A stretch of 64,000 bases of DNA from Flavobacterium fontis (GTDB taxonomy: Bacteria > Bacteroidota > Bacteroidia > Flavobacteriales > Flavobacteriaceae), in NCBI RefSeq assembly GCF_900129405.1, contig NZ_FQVQ01000011.1, forward strand, positions 1-64,000. The letters run 5' to 3'. This document shows, one piece after another, positions 9,482 to 20,130 of this stretch (the stretch's first letter is position 1; every line of letters starts with the position of its first letter). The translations under genes and the position numbers were made by a program. The notes below the pieces were generated by a model, which did no database searches, was not told the origin of the DNA, and worked only from the letters and a program-made list of their open reading frames with translations.

Positions 9482-12400
9482 TTATTGTTGATCGGTGAAG
9501 TGTCGTTTTTCAATATCATCAATAGCACTCTTATTCATCGTATCAACCAATACTGGTGTTGCAATAAACAAGGAGGAGTACGTACCCACAATAATACCAA
9601 TCAACATGGCAAATACGAAACCACGAATTGATTCACCGCCAAAGATAAACATGATTAACAATACCATAATCATCGTCAAAGATGTATTCAATGTACGAGA
9701 TAAGGTTGTATTAATAGAAGCGTTTACAACATCTTTAAAGTGTCCTTTTCGATCACCAGCCAAGAACTCACGTACACGGTCAAATACAATTACCGTATCG
9801 TTCATCGAGTATCCAATTACAGTCAAAATCGCAGCAATAAAATGCTGGTCCATTTCCATATGGAACGGTGCATACTTGTAGAATAATGAATACACACCCA
9901 ATACAAAGATTACATCGTGGAATACCGCAGCAATGGCTCCCAATGAATATTGCCATTTACGGAACGAAATAATCAAATACAATCCAACAATCGCCATAGC
10001 ACCAATAACCGCCCAGAAAGAGTTGGTTTTGATATCGGCCGAAATCGCAGCCCCCACTTTGGAAGACTGTAAAACACCGATTTTTTTGCCATCGTAATTG
10101 TTGATGAATTGCTTATAGGATGTCCCTGGGAAATAACTTTTTAAAGCATTGTAAAGCTTTTCATTAACTTCTTTATCGGTATTGACGGACTCGTCTTTGA
10201 TTTTGTATTTGGTTGTTAACTTCAACTGGTCGTCATCACCAAAAACTTTGGCTTCTACCGTTGTCCCAAATTCTTTGGTTAAGGCCTCAGCGATTACGGA
10301 AGGCTCTACTGCTTTGGTGAACTTCACTTGGAATGTACGTCCACCCACAAAATCAACTCCTTCATCCAATCCATTTAAGTAAAAGGAAACGCAACTTACG
10401 ATGACCACCAAGGTAGAGAAGATATACGAATACTTTTTAATACCGATATAATCAAAATTGAACCCTGTAAACCAGTTTTTGGTAATTGGGGTAGTAAAGG
10501 CCAACGGTTTGTTGCCCGCTACGTCTTTATCAATGAAAATACGTGCAATAAAGATCGAAGTAAACAAAGTTGTAAAAATACCGATCAATAAAGTGGTCGC
10601 AAACCCTTGAATAGGACCCGTACCGAAAATGAAAAGAATGGCTCCAGTCAAAACGTGCGTTACGTTGGCATCAATGATTGAACGCATCGCTCCTTTCCAT
10701 CCGTAGGAGGAACGTACAGCATCGCTCAACGATTTCCCATCACGCAATTCTTCCTTGGCGCGTTCATAAATAATAATGTTGGCATCTACCGCAGTTCCTA
10801 AAGTTAATACGATACCGGCAATACCTGGTAAAGTTAATACCGCACCTAAACTAGCTAAAATACCAAACAAGAACAATAAGTTTACAATCAACGCCATGTT
10901 GGCATATAAACCAGCTTTGCCGTAGTAGAACATCATCCAGAAACATACTAGGATCAATCCTACGATAGAAGAAATCGTTCCAGCATCGATCGCTTTCTGA
11001 CCTAATGAAGGTCCAACTACTTCCGATTGAACAATTTCTGCCGCCGCTGGTAATTTACCTGCACGCAATACATTGGCTAAGTCTTTGGTTTCAGCCACAT
11101 CAAAGTTTCCTGAAATTTCAGAACGTCCACCAGCAATCGGACCCGAAGAAACACCCGGTGCAGAATATACTACATTATCCAAAACAATCGCAATGAATCC
11201 TTTGTCGGTGTAAGCTTTTCCAGTCATTTCTTCCCAAACTTTGGCCCCTTGACCGTTCATTTGCATCGAAACCGCTGGTTTACCCATTTGGTCAAACGTA
11301 TCGCGTGCATCCACAATAACACCACCACTTAAAGGAGCCTTGTTGTCTTTGTTGCCTTTTAAAGCATACAATTCAAACGTTTGACTCTCCTTCTTTGTTT
11401 TTGGATCTTTTGTCGTAGTCCCTTTGCTCCATACAAACTTCGCAAAACGCTTGTCGGCTGGAAGTAAGTTGCGAATTTCAGGACGACGTAAATAGTTATT
11501 TACCTTGGCCGTATCTTGTACCGCAACAATCGCCAATACAGGTCCGCCACCAATAGATACAAATTTATCCAATAACGGATTGTTGCCTTTGGCTCCTGCC
11601 ACAGTATCCTTCGATTTGCTGTTACCCAACATCTTCGCGATAGAGTCATTGGCAGAAGGTGCAGCGGTAACCGTTGTTGCTTTTTCAGTCGCTTTCAACG
11701 CTTCATTAGCGGTTTGTAAAAAGCCTCCTAACTCATCTACACGGTAGGTTTCCCAGAACTCCAACTGCGCAGTTGACTGTAATAATTTCTTAATACGGTC
11801 TTCATCTTTAGCGCCTGGCAATTCGACCAAAATACGTCCGGTTTGTCCTAACTTAGCAATATTTGGTTGGGTTACCCCAAATTTATCAATACGCTTGCGC
11901 AATACGCCAAAGGCTGAATCTACGGACTCATCCACTTTACGACGAATGACTTTCTTCACTTGATCATTGGTCATGTTGAAGTTGATTTCATCCGACAAGT
12001 TGCGGTTGGCAAAAATATCAGGAGAAGCTAACTTTACAGAAGTCCCCGCGGCTGCCTCATCAAAAGCACGGAAGAAAGCATCCAAATATGACTCGTTTCC
12101 TTGTTGAATTTTGGCCGCATTATCCAACGCTTTATTGAAAACTGCGTTTTTAGACTCATTAGCCAAACCACGTAAGACGTCTTTAACAGAAATCTGAAGG
12201 ATTACGTTAATCCCTCCCTCCAAGTCCAATCCTTTGTTGATTTGTTTGTTGCTTACATCCTCATAGGTGTAGTCGGCAAAACCAAGACTGAAAACCTCTA
12301 CTTTTTTCAATGAATCCAAATAACTCACCTCCAAGGCATTCAACTCCGGAAGGGGTTGCCCAGGGGTAGGGTTTTTCTTGATTTGTGCCAATTTTTGCTC

Positions 12401-12517
12401 GGCATATGCCTTGGCGTCTTTCTTAATTCCATTCGCTACAAAAGTGAATGAAAGCTGGTAAATACTTACCAAAGCAAATAAAATTGCAAAAAACTTAACG
12501 AGTCCTTTATTCTGCAT
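9482..12517 (-). CDS. secDF: Protein translocase subunit SecDF (fused)
   Basis: Uses the proton motive force to complete Sec-dependent export across the inner membrane. At 1011 residues it is a natural SecD-SecF fusion, usual in Bacteroidota. The SecD half has an N-terminal membrane anchor, a large periplasmic part starting near GLDLEGGINVILQ, and a membrane block with GTAVDANIIIYERAKEE. The SecF half has FVGGRTFQVKFTKA and GYSMNDTVIVFDRVRE. A Ser/Lys/Asp-rich insert near residues 285-310 (NDSIAKMLGNSKSKDT) looks lineage-specific. An unusually good AGGAG sits just before the ATG. A long leader of about 115 nt precedes the gene. Confidence 0.97.
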   Translation of the reverse strand: MQNKGLVKFFAILFALVSIYQLSFTFVANGIKKDAKAYAEQKLAQIKKNPTPGQPLPELNALEVSYLDSLKKVEVFSLGFADYTYEDVSNKQINKGLDLEGGINVILQISVKDVLRGLANESKNAVFNKALDNAAKIQQGNESYLDAFFRAFDEAAAGTSVKLASPDIFANRNLSDEINFNMTNDQVKKVIRRKVDESVDSAFGVLRKRIDKFGVTQPNIAKLGQTGRILVELPGAKDEDRIKKLLQSTAQLEFWETYRVDELGGFLQTANEALKATEKATTVTAAPSANDSIAKMLGNSKSKDTVAGAKGNNPLLDKFVSIGGGPVLAIVAVQDTAKVNNYLRRPEIRNLLPADKRFAKFVWSKGTTTKDPKTKKESQTFELYALKGNKDNKAPLSGGVIVDARDTFDQMGKPAVSMQMNGQGAKVWEEMTGKAYTDKGFIAIVLDNVVYSAPGVSSGPIAGGRSEISGNFDVAETKDLANVLRAGKLPAAAEIVQSEVVGPSLGQKAIDAGTISSIVGLILVCFWMMFYYGKAGLYANMALIVNLLFLFGILASLGAVLTLPGIAGIVLTLGTAVDANIIIYERAKEELRDGKSLSDAVRSSYGWKGAMRSIIDANVTHVLTGAILFIFGTGPIQGFATTLLIGIFTTLFTSIFIARIFIDKDVAGNKPLAFTTPITKNWFTGFNFDYIGIKKYSYIFSTLVVIVSCVSFYLNGLDEGVDFVGGRTFQVKFTKAVEPSVIAEALTKEFGTTVEAKVFGDDDQLKLTTKYKIKDESVNTDKEVNEKLYNALKSYFPGTSYKQFINNYDGKKIGVLQSSKVGAAISADIKTNSFWAVIGAMAIVGLYLIISFRKWQYSLGAIAAVFHDVIFVLGVYSLFYKYAPFHMEMDQHFIAAILTVIGYSMNDTVIVFDRVREFLAGDRKGHFKDVVNASINTTLSRTLNTSLTMIMVLLIMFIFGGESIRGFVFAMLIGIIVGTYSSLFIATPVLVDTMNKSAIDDIEKRHFTDQQ

Positions 12518-12637
12518 TACTCCTAAAAATTAATTAATTTTTGTTAACTCTTCACCAAAAACATCCATCGCAGGCTAAGCGGTTGATTCTCAGAAAAAAC
12601 CAACAGTCTATCCCACAGACAGATTTTTTGAAACGTG

Positions 12638-12667
12638 CAAATATAAAATTAACCGAATGATTAACAA
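12638..12667 (-). promoter_or_regulatory. secDF: Promoter of secDF (TTG-N19-TATATTTG)
   Basis: On the minus strand TTG (12665-12667) precedes TATATTTG (12638-12645) with exactly 19 nt between, a full match to the Flavobacterium promoter pattern. Transcription would start near 12633, giving a leader of about 115 nt. The leader contains an 18-nt AT-only palindrome close to the ribosome site. Confidence 0.75.
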
Positions 12668-12687
12668 ATTATTTAGACACTTATTAT

Positions 12688-12714
12688 TAAAAAAAAGACC
12701 GCAAAATTGCGGTC
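12688..12714 (-). terminator. Rho-independent terminator of mdh
   Basis: Perfect 8-bp stem GACCGCAA / TTGCGGTC with a 2-nt centre, followed on the minus strand by a run of about nine T, 26 nt after the mdh stop. It lies just upstream of the secDF promoter and insulates the two genes. Confidence 0.9.
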
Positions 12715-12739
12715 TCATTTCTATTTCGAAAAGATTAAA

Positions 12740-13675
12740 TTATCCTAAAATCGATTTCAAATCGCCATTCATCGCGCGAACGGCATCGGCACTTTTTGCA
12801 AACAAGGCTTTTTCCGCATCGTTCAAGGCAATATCTACAATTTGCTCTACCCCGTTTTTACCAATAATACAAGGTACACCCATACAAATATCGTCTTGAC
12901 CGTATTCGCCTTCTAACAGTACCGAACATGGAATCATTTTTTTCTGGTCGTTCAAAATGGCATCCACCAAATACGCCACTGAGGCGCCCGGTGCATACCA
13001 AGCGGAAGTTCCTAATAATCCCGTTAAGGTAGCCCCGCCAACCATCGTATCGGCCGCTACTTTTGCCAAAGCCTCTTCCGATAAGAATTGTGAAACAGGT
13101 ACGCCATTGTAGGAAGCCAAACGCGTCAACGGAATCATGGTGGTATCACCGTGTCCGCCAATCACCATCCCTTGAATATCGTTGGCTGGCTTGTCCATCG
13201 CTTGCGACAAGAAATATTTGAAACGCGAGCTATCCAACGCACCTCCCATACCGATGATACGGTTTTTCGGTAAGCCCGTTGCTTTCAACGTCAAATAGGT
13301 CATCGTGTCCATCGGGTTGGAAACCACCACTACAATCGCATTAGGAGAATGCGCCAACAATTGTTCGGCCACTCCTTTAACGATCCCTGCGTTGATTCCA
13401 ATCAACTCTTCACGGGTCATCCCCGGTTTTCTTGGAATTCCCGAAGTAATCACCACCACATCACTACCCGCCGTTTTGCTGTAATCGTTGGTGCTTCCAA
13501 CCACTTTCGTATTAAATCCTAAAGTCGTTTGCGTTTGCATGATATCCATCGCTTTCCCTTCTGCAAAGCCTTCTTTGATATCTACGACCACAATTTCACT
13601 GGCAATTCTTCGGTGAGCAATCGCATCTACGCATGTTGCGCCTACGTTTCCTGCTCCTACTATCGTAACTTTCAT
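12740..13675 (-). CDS. mdh: Malate dehydrogenase (NAD-dependent)
   Basis: Interconverts malate and oxaloacetate in the TCA cycle. The 311-residue product is of the LDH-like MDH type. The dinucleotide-binding GAGNVG starts at residue 7, and Asp32 at the end of strand 2 selects NAD. Substrate arginines are Arg82 and Arg88 in GIPRKPGMTREEL and Arg151, and the catalytic His175 is in IGGHGDTTM. Arg82 in the active-site loop marks it as malate rather than lactate dehydrogenase. It appears monocistronic, with a strong terminator. No TAnnTTTG box was found in the short upstream gap. Confidence 0.97.
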   Translation of the reverse strand: MKVTIVGAGNVGATCVDAIAHRRIASEIVVVDIKEGFAEGKAMDIMQTQTTLGFNTKVVGSTNDYSKTAGSDVVVITSGIPRKPGMTREELIGINAGIVKGVAEQLLAHSPNAIVVVVSNPMDTMTYLTLKATGLPKNRIIGMGGALDSSRFKYFLSQAMDKPANDIQGMVIGGHGDTTMIPLTRLASYNGVPVSQFLSEEALAKVAADTMVGGATLTGLLGTSAWYAPGASVAYLVDAILNDQKKMIPCSVLLEGEYGQDDICMGVPCIIGKNGVEQIVDIALNDAEKALFAKSADAVRAMNGDLKSILG

Positions 13676-13774
13676 TGTAAAATGTAATTAATAAGTTTGT
13701 ATTATTTTTTATTTTTTGAAGCTATTCCCGCTGTCCGTTTCAATCTTTTTTGTTGTACCGTAACCGGATAAAAC

Positions 13775-13817
13775 AAAAAAGGATTTCCACTACCATCGGG
13801 GCTAGGACATCCTTTTT
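13775..13817 (-). terminator. Terminator between gyrB and mdh
   Basis: Stem AAAAAGGAT / ATCCTTTTT with a loop of about 24 nt that itself can partly pair (GGATTTCC...GGACATCC). It lies 10 nt after the gyrB stop and could work on both strands. Confidence 0.65.
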
Positions 13818-13826
13818 CAAATTTCG

Positions 13827-16009
<2,183 letters not shown>

Positions 16010-16047
16010 AAACGAAAACGCCTGCAGTGGCAACTACAGGCATTTTC
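16010..16047 (-). terminator. Rho-independent terminator of asnB
   Basis: On the minus strand GAAAATGCCTG pairs with CAGGCGTTTTC around an internal TAGTTGCCACTG region that also pairs in part, followed by a T-rich run. It lies about 38 nt after the asnB stop. Confidence 0.75.
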
Positions 16048-16084
16048 AAACAAACAAACTAAACTTCTAATTGAAAAAAATTAT

Positions 16085-17701
16085 TTACACGGGCAAAGAG
16101 GTTTTGGCGATTTCAGGATCTGCTTGCACGTGGGCTGTATTGGCGCGACCGCTAGGATCTTGGTTTTCTTGCCATTTTGGAATCCACTTACGCACGGTTT
16201 GTGCTGCACTCATTTGCGGGAAATGTTTGTGGAATATCGTACGGTAGAAATAGGCTTCTTTGGTGGCTGGCGTATTGTACGGGAACAACTCCGCCGCTTG
16301 CTCCATCTGCGCATCAGTCACTTGGGCCGCACAGTAGTCAATCAAGGTGTCAATCCAATTGTACCCAACCCCATCTGAAAATTGCTCTTTTTGACGCCAC
16401 AATACTTCTTGGGGTAAATAAGGTTGCTCGGGTGTATCGAAGGCTTTGCGCAAAATGTATTTCTCTACCCCATCATAGGTTTTAGGCAATTTTTCCTCCC
16501 CTTTAATCAACATCGCATAGTCTAAAAAGGCTTTGTCCAAAAACGGAACGCGGGCTTCCAAACCGTGGGCCATAGTCGACTTGTCAGCACGTAACAAATC
16601 GGCCGTAAACAACTTCTGTACGCGTTCGATGGTCTCTTTGGTAAAATCAACCGTACTCGGAGCATTTCTAAAATACAAATACCCGCCAAACACCTCATCG
16701 GCCCCTTCACCCGATAGCACCACTTTGATCCCGTTTTCGGTAATGGCTTTGGCTAAGAAATACATCGGTGTACTCGCCCGAATGGACGTTACATCGTAGG
16801 TTTCTAAATGCCATACTAATTTTTCTAAGATTGCTATCCCTTGTTCAATGGTAAAATGAATCTCATGGTGTTTGGTACCTAAGAATTCAGCTACTTTACG
16901 TGCCGCTACCGCATCGGGAGCATTGGGGTCCAACCCGATCGAAAACGAATGCAAGGTTTTGCCTTGTTCTTTCAACAAACGGGAGGCAATAGAGGACGTT
17001 AAGGAGGAATCCAAGCCTCCGGATAACAATACGCCAATTGGCACATCACTCATCAAGCGTTTGCGGGTGGCCTCGGTCAATTTTTCGCGAAGCAAAGCTA
17101 AATCGGCTTCTTCGACACAAGCGGTATACTCTTCATAAGTTGGATTATAATATTTCACAAAACCCGTTTCAGGGGTGTAATAATGCCCTGGGGGAAAGGT
17201 AGAAAAGGTAGTGCACTGATCGGCCAAAGCCTTCATCTCGGAGGCAAAGTACATGCGACCGCGTTCGTCCACTCCATAGTACAACGGTTTTACCCCCAAC
17301 GGATCGCGTCCAGCAATATAGTTGTCGCCATCGATAACAACAAAGGCAAAATCGCCATCTAGTTGATCGACAAAATCATACCCAAATTCTTCGTACAAAT
17401 GCACAATAACCTCTGAATCGGATTGGGTACGAAAGGTATGCCCTTTCAACACACCTTCCCGTAACGCATGATGGTTGTATATCTCGCCGTTATGCACCAT
17501 CCAAGCCGATTTTGTCCCTTGAATGGGCTGCTTACCTGAATGTAAATCTATAATAGACAAGCGTTCATGACTCAAAAAATGGCCTTGTTCCGTGATATGT
17601 ATATCGCTCTCATCGGGTCCACGATGAGCCATGCGTTTTGACAAAGTTTTAATCAATTGTTCGTCTTTTCCTTTTCCTATAATGGCTAAAAATCCACACA
17701 T
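16085..17701 (-). CDS. asnB: Asparagine synthase B (glutamine-hydrolysing)
   Basis: Makes asparagine from aspartate, ATP and glutamine. The N-terminal class II glutamine amidotransferase domain begins with the required Cys2 (MCGFLAI), which fixes the start; glutamine-site residues Arg48, Asn71-Gly-Glu73 and Asp95 are present. The synthetase domain has the PP-loop SGGLDSS at 227-233 and SGEGADEVFGGY further on. The length of 538 is close to E. coli AsnB. A long inverted repeat lies about 70-110 nt upstream of the start. Confidence 0.96.
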   Translation of the reverse strand: MCGFLAIIGKGKDEQLIKTLSKRMAHRGPDESDIHITEQGHFLSHERLSIIDLHSGKQPIQGTKSAWMVHNGEIYNHHALREGVLKGHTFRTQSDSEVIVHLYEEFGYDFVDQLDGDFAFVVIDGDNYIAGRDPLGVKPLYYGVDERGRMYFASEMKALADQCTTFSTFPPGHYYTPETGFVKYYNPTYEEYTACVEEADLALLREKLTEATRKRLMSDVPIGVLLSGGLDSSLTSSIASRLLKEQGKTLHSFSIGLDPNAPDAVAARKVAEFLGTKHHEIHFTIEQGIAILEKLVWHLETYDVTSIRASTPMYFLAKAITENGIKVVLSGEGADEVFGGYLYFRNAPSTVDFTKETIERVQKLFTADLLRADKSTMAHGLEARVPFLDKAFLDYAMLIKGEEKLPKTYDGVEKYILRKAFDTPEQPYLPQEVLWRQKEQFSDGVGYNWIDTLIDYCAAQVTDAQMEQAAELFPYNTPATKEAYFYRTIFHKHFPQMSAAQTVRKWIPKWQENQDPSGRANTAHVQADPEIAKTSLPV

Positions 17702-17769
17702 ATGCGTTCCTTTTTTTTATTTTTATTATGGAAGCAAAATTGAGGTATAATGTGTTATTTTAAAATCAA

Positions 17770-17810
17770 TAAGCGTGTTTTGGTTTAAAATAAAAACTAA
17801 AACACGCTTA
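17770..17810. repeat. 41-bp near-perfect inverted repeat upstream of asnB
   Basis: TAAGCGTGTTTTGGTTT pairs with the reverse complement of AAAACTAAAACACGCTTA, with one mismatch and a loop of about 7 nt. It lies 62 nt past the end of the 578-residue gene and 69 nt before asnB. It could be a terminator of the upstream gene, although the T-run after the stem is weak on the minus strand, or an operator. Confidence 0.6.
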
Positions 17811-17872
17811 ATTAAAGTAAAAGTTAAGAAAAGTGATTACTTAACACCGTTCTTGTTTACAAAATGAAAGTC

Positions 17873-19609
17873 TCATTCCCTACGCACATATCCTTTGGCC
17901 GTAAAAGGCAAGGACGCTAAGACCGCATTTAATCGGGCGCCCGCTACTTCCTGTTGTGCTAACTCAGGCAAATTATACACATAGTTCAAATACAAATAAT
18001 AGAACAATTGCCGGTTGTACACATCCAAATCGGAGGCGGTGATGGCTTCTAAGATGGTTTTCTCAATGTTTTCTCGATCCTGCGATTCGGCCAAAGCACG
18101 TCCCATGCGACCAATTGAACCGAAATAATGATGTTGTGACGCTTGGTCAATACGCAACGTTATACCCAAAACCAGGTCGATGAGATTGATGTCTAAAACT
18201 TCCAATTCCCGGATGTAGGTTTTACGTCCCGCATAGGCATAACTCCCATCGCTTACACGGTCAAATCGATCGTTCATGATGTCTAAATGACTGCGCAAAA
18301 AGATTTCCCAATGGGTTGTTTCTGCGGCGAGTACTGCAATTTCTTGGGCATGGATACGGGGCCTTTGGTCCATACTACAACCGCCAACGACCCGGCGGCG
18401 GCGTTTCATTTCGAGCGCTTCCCGAGGTCCTATTGTCCAGGCTATTACACGCTCCAAATTGTCATTGGACTGGGAGTGTGTTTTTGCCTCTTCATACGCA
18501 CTGTGCAACAAACTGCTAAATTTTTTATCGGTCGCATAAAGGGTTTGAACCCGTTCGGCTAATTGAGATTCCCAAATACTATCTTGGGCTTGGTTGTACC
18601 GAAAATTTGCTTCATTTTTATCTATTAACTGTTGTCGCTCTTCTTTAGACATTCGTTGTAAACGTAGATACAATCTAGAAGGTTTGTGGGATTCATAGGG
18701 GTATACGGCTACTGCGGTATCAACAGCTGTGGTATCTACAAGGGTAAAGTCAACAGCTGTAGTATCTACCGCAACATAATCGACTTTCTCCATGGAATCA
18801 TAAGCGATAGCCGCCGTTGTATCGGGAGTTTCGTCATCATTCAATTGATCCAAGGTATAGGCCAACTCATAATCGTAAGGCCTCGGTTTAACTCGGTTAT
18901 ACTTTTTTTCCAAATAACTCCAAAACTTATCAAAAGCTTTGGTGTGTTTGCGGTTAAAAAGTTCATACGAATCGCGCTCTGCTAGCATCACCGTTTGTGT
19001 GGTATCGATCATGCACAAAGCATATTGTATGGCCCTCGAATAGTTGGCCGGTAACGAAACTGCTGTTGGCGTGGATGTAAAATAGATCGCGGCGAGGTGT
19101 TCACTTTTATCATAATCTGAAACCTCATAGGAATACACCCATTTTTGCGCCAAAGGTTCTTTAAACTGGGACTGAAAATCGGCCAATTCAAATTCTAAAT
19201 CGTGTTGATCATTGCTGTTCAAATCCAACATTTGCCAACCAATCATGCTTTTTTTTTCGTAATTGGTATAGCGATACTCATGAAGAGGCAACTGGGCAAA
19301 AGTTTCAGTTGCGTACTTTTGCCTTAACGTTTCAGGAGCCATTCCAGCCTTCATATCAGCCAAAGCTTCTTTGCATCGCGAGCCGTCTAAAGTCACGTAG
19401 TACCCATGGGCTTGGGGCATACTTTGAAAGCGCTTACTGAAATCACAGACTTTGAACTTTAAATTCAAAGAATCAACAATATGCTTTAATTTACCTACGG
19501 CGGCTGGGGAATAAATGAGACCGTTTTCGTGTACTTTAAATTCTCCGTAAGACTGAGAACAAACCATTGGGGCGATGCACAAGGCAAGGAGGGTGATACA
19601 GTATTTCAT
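17873..19609 (-). CDS. Exported protein of unknown function
   Basis: I do not recognise the family. The 578-residue product starts with a signal peptide (MKYCITLLALCIAPMVCSQ) with no lipobox cysteine at a normal position, so it is probably periplasmic or secreted. Residues ~280-305 contain short repeats of VDTTAVD that look like a linker. The rest is charged and probably mostly helical, for example RLQRMSKEERQQLIDKNEA. The last ~150 residues read like a helical-repeat fold. It begins 21 nt after the Gre-like gene and is probably co-transcribed with it. The reading frame is intact. Confidence 0.75.
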   Translation of the reverse strand: MKYCITLLALCIAPMVCSQSYGEFKVHENGLIYSPAAVGKLKHIVDSLNLKFKVCDFSKRFQSMPQAHGYYVTLDGSRCKEALADMKAGMAPETLRQKYATETFAQLPLHEYRYTNYEKKSMIGWQMLDLNSNDQHDLEFELADFQSQFKEPLAQKWVYSYEVSDYDKSEHLAAIYFTSTPTAVSLPANYSRAIQYALCMIDTTQTVMLAERDSYELFNRKHTKAFDKFWSYLEKKYNRVKPRPYDYELAYTLDQLNDDETPDTTAAIAYDSMEKVDYVAVDTTAVDFTLVDTTAVDTAVAVYPYESHKPSRLYLRLQRMSKEERQQLIDKNEANFRYNQAQDSIWESQLAERVQTLYATDKKFSSLLHSAYEEAKTHSQSNDNLERVIAWTIGPREALEMKRRRRVVGGCSMDQRPRIHAQEIAVLAAETTHWEIFLRSHLDIMNDRFDRVSDGSYAYAGRKTYIRELEVLDINLIDLVLGITLRIDQASQHHYFGSIGRMGRALAESQDRENIEKTILEAITASDLDVYNRQLFYYLYLNYVYNLPELAQQEVAGARLNAVLASLPFTAKGYVRRE

Positions 19610-19630
19610 GGCGTTACATTTATTGTATAA

Positions 19631-20074
19631 CTACCAAATTGCTGTAATCGTATAATTTTTACCGTTTATTTGTGTAGAAAAACCAACTGTTTGTCCGAAT
19701 AATGCACTTCCTAAAGGAGCTTGGGGCGAAACGGCCATGATGGTGTGGTCGCCCAATGTGATTTTGGGTAATGCTGCAGCGATAAATAATCTTAGACCGC
19801 TTACCTCTACCAGACTTCCCAAGGCGACACGCGTGTGACGAACCGAGGGATCCATGCGATCAATAATGGCTTTTTGTTGACGTACTTCTTGCAACTTCAT
19901 CGCCAATTTTTCTTGTTCCAAATGCATCATGGATAAGGCAGTTTCATGTTTGTCGCCTGCTGACCCTTTGGCATCGTTTTGCGCTCCATCGGTGAGCTGG
20001 GCAATCATATCTTGAAAGACATCCATTCGGTCTTGCAGTAATTGCTGGTAATATGCTTTTATTTCGGACTTCAT
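19631..20074 (-). CDS. GreA/GreB C-terminal-like domain protein
   Basis: A 147-residue product. The ATG at 20074 (MKSEIKAYYQQLL) is preferred because the six extra upstream residues would overlap the terminator T-run. The first ~75 residues form a predicted coiled coil containing DAKGSAGDKHETALSMM. The remainder resembles the FKBP-like C-terminal domain of Gre transcript-cleavage factors (LGSLVEV, AVSPQAPLGSALFGQ, YTITAIW). Such short Gre-like proteins are common in Flavobacteria and are sometimes misnamed 3-oxoacyl-ACP synthase. A role with RNA polymerase is inference. The Gre acidic coiled-coil tip is not clearly present. Confidence 0.75.
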   Translation of the reverse strand: MKSEIKAYYQQLLQDRMDVFQDMIAQLTDGAQNDAKGSAGDKHETALSMMHLEQEKLAMKLQEVRQQKAIIDRMDPSVRHTRVALGSLVEVSGLRLFIAAALPKITLGDHTIMAVSPQAPLGSALFGQTVGFSTQINGKNYTITAIW

Positions 20075-20077
20075 ACA

Positions 20078-20108
20078 TAAAAAAACCTGCAAGAGGATCT
20101 TACAGGTT
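20078..20108 (-). terminator. Rho-independent terminator of the barrel gene, abutting the next start codon
   Basis: On the minus strand AACCTG and CAGGTT form a stem with further inner pairing (AAGATCCTCTT), followed by seven T. The T-run ends only about 3 nt before the ATG of the Gre-like gene, so any readthrough transcript would carry this hairpin over its ribosome site. Confidence 0.8.
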
Positions 20109-20130
20109 GGGAAAGTTACGATAGAAAAAA

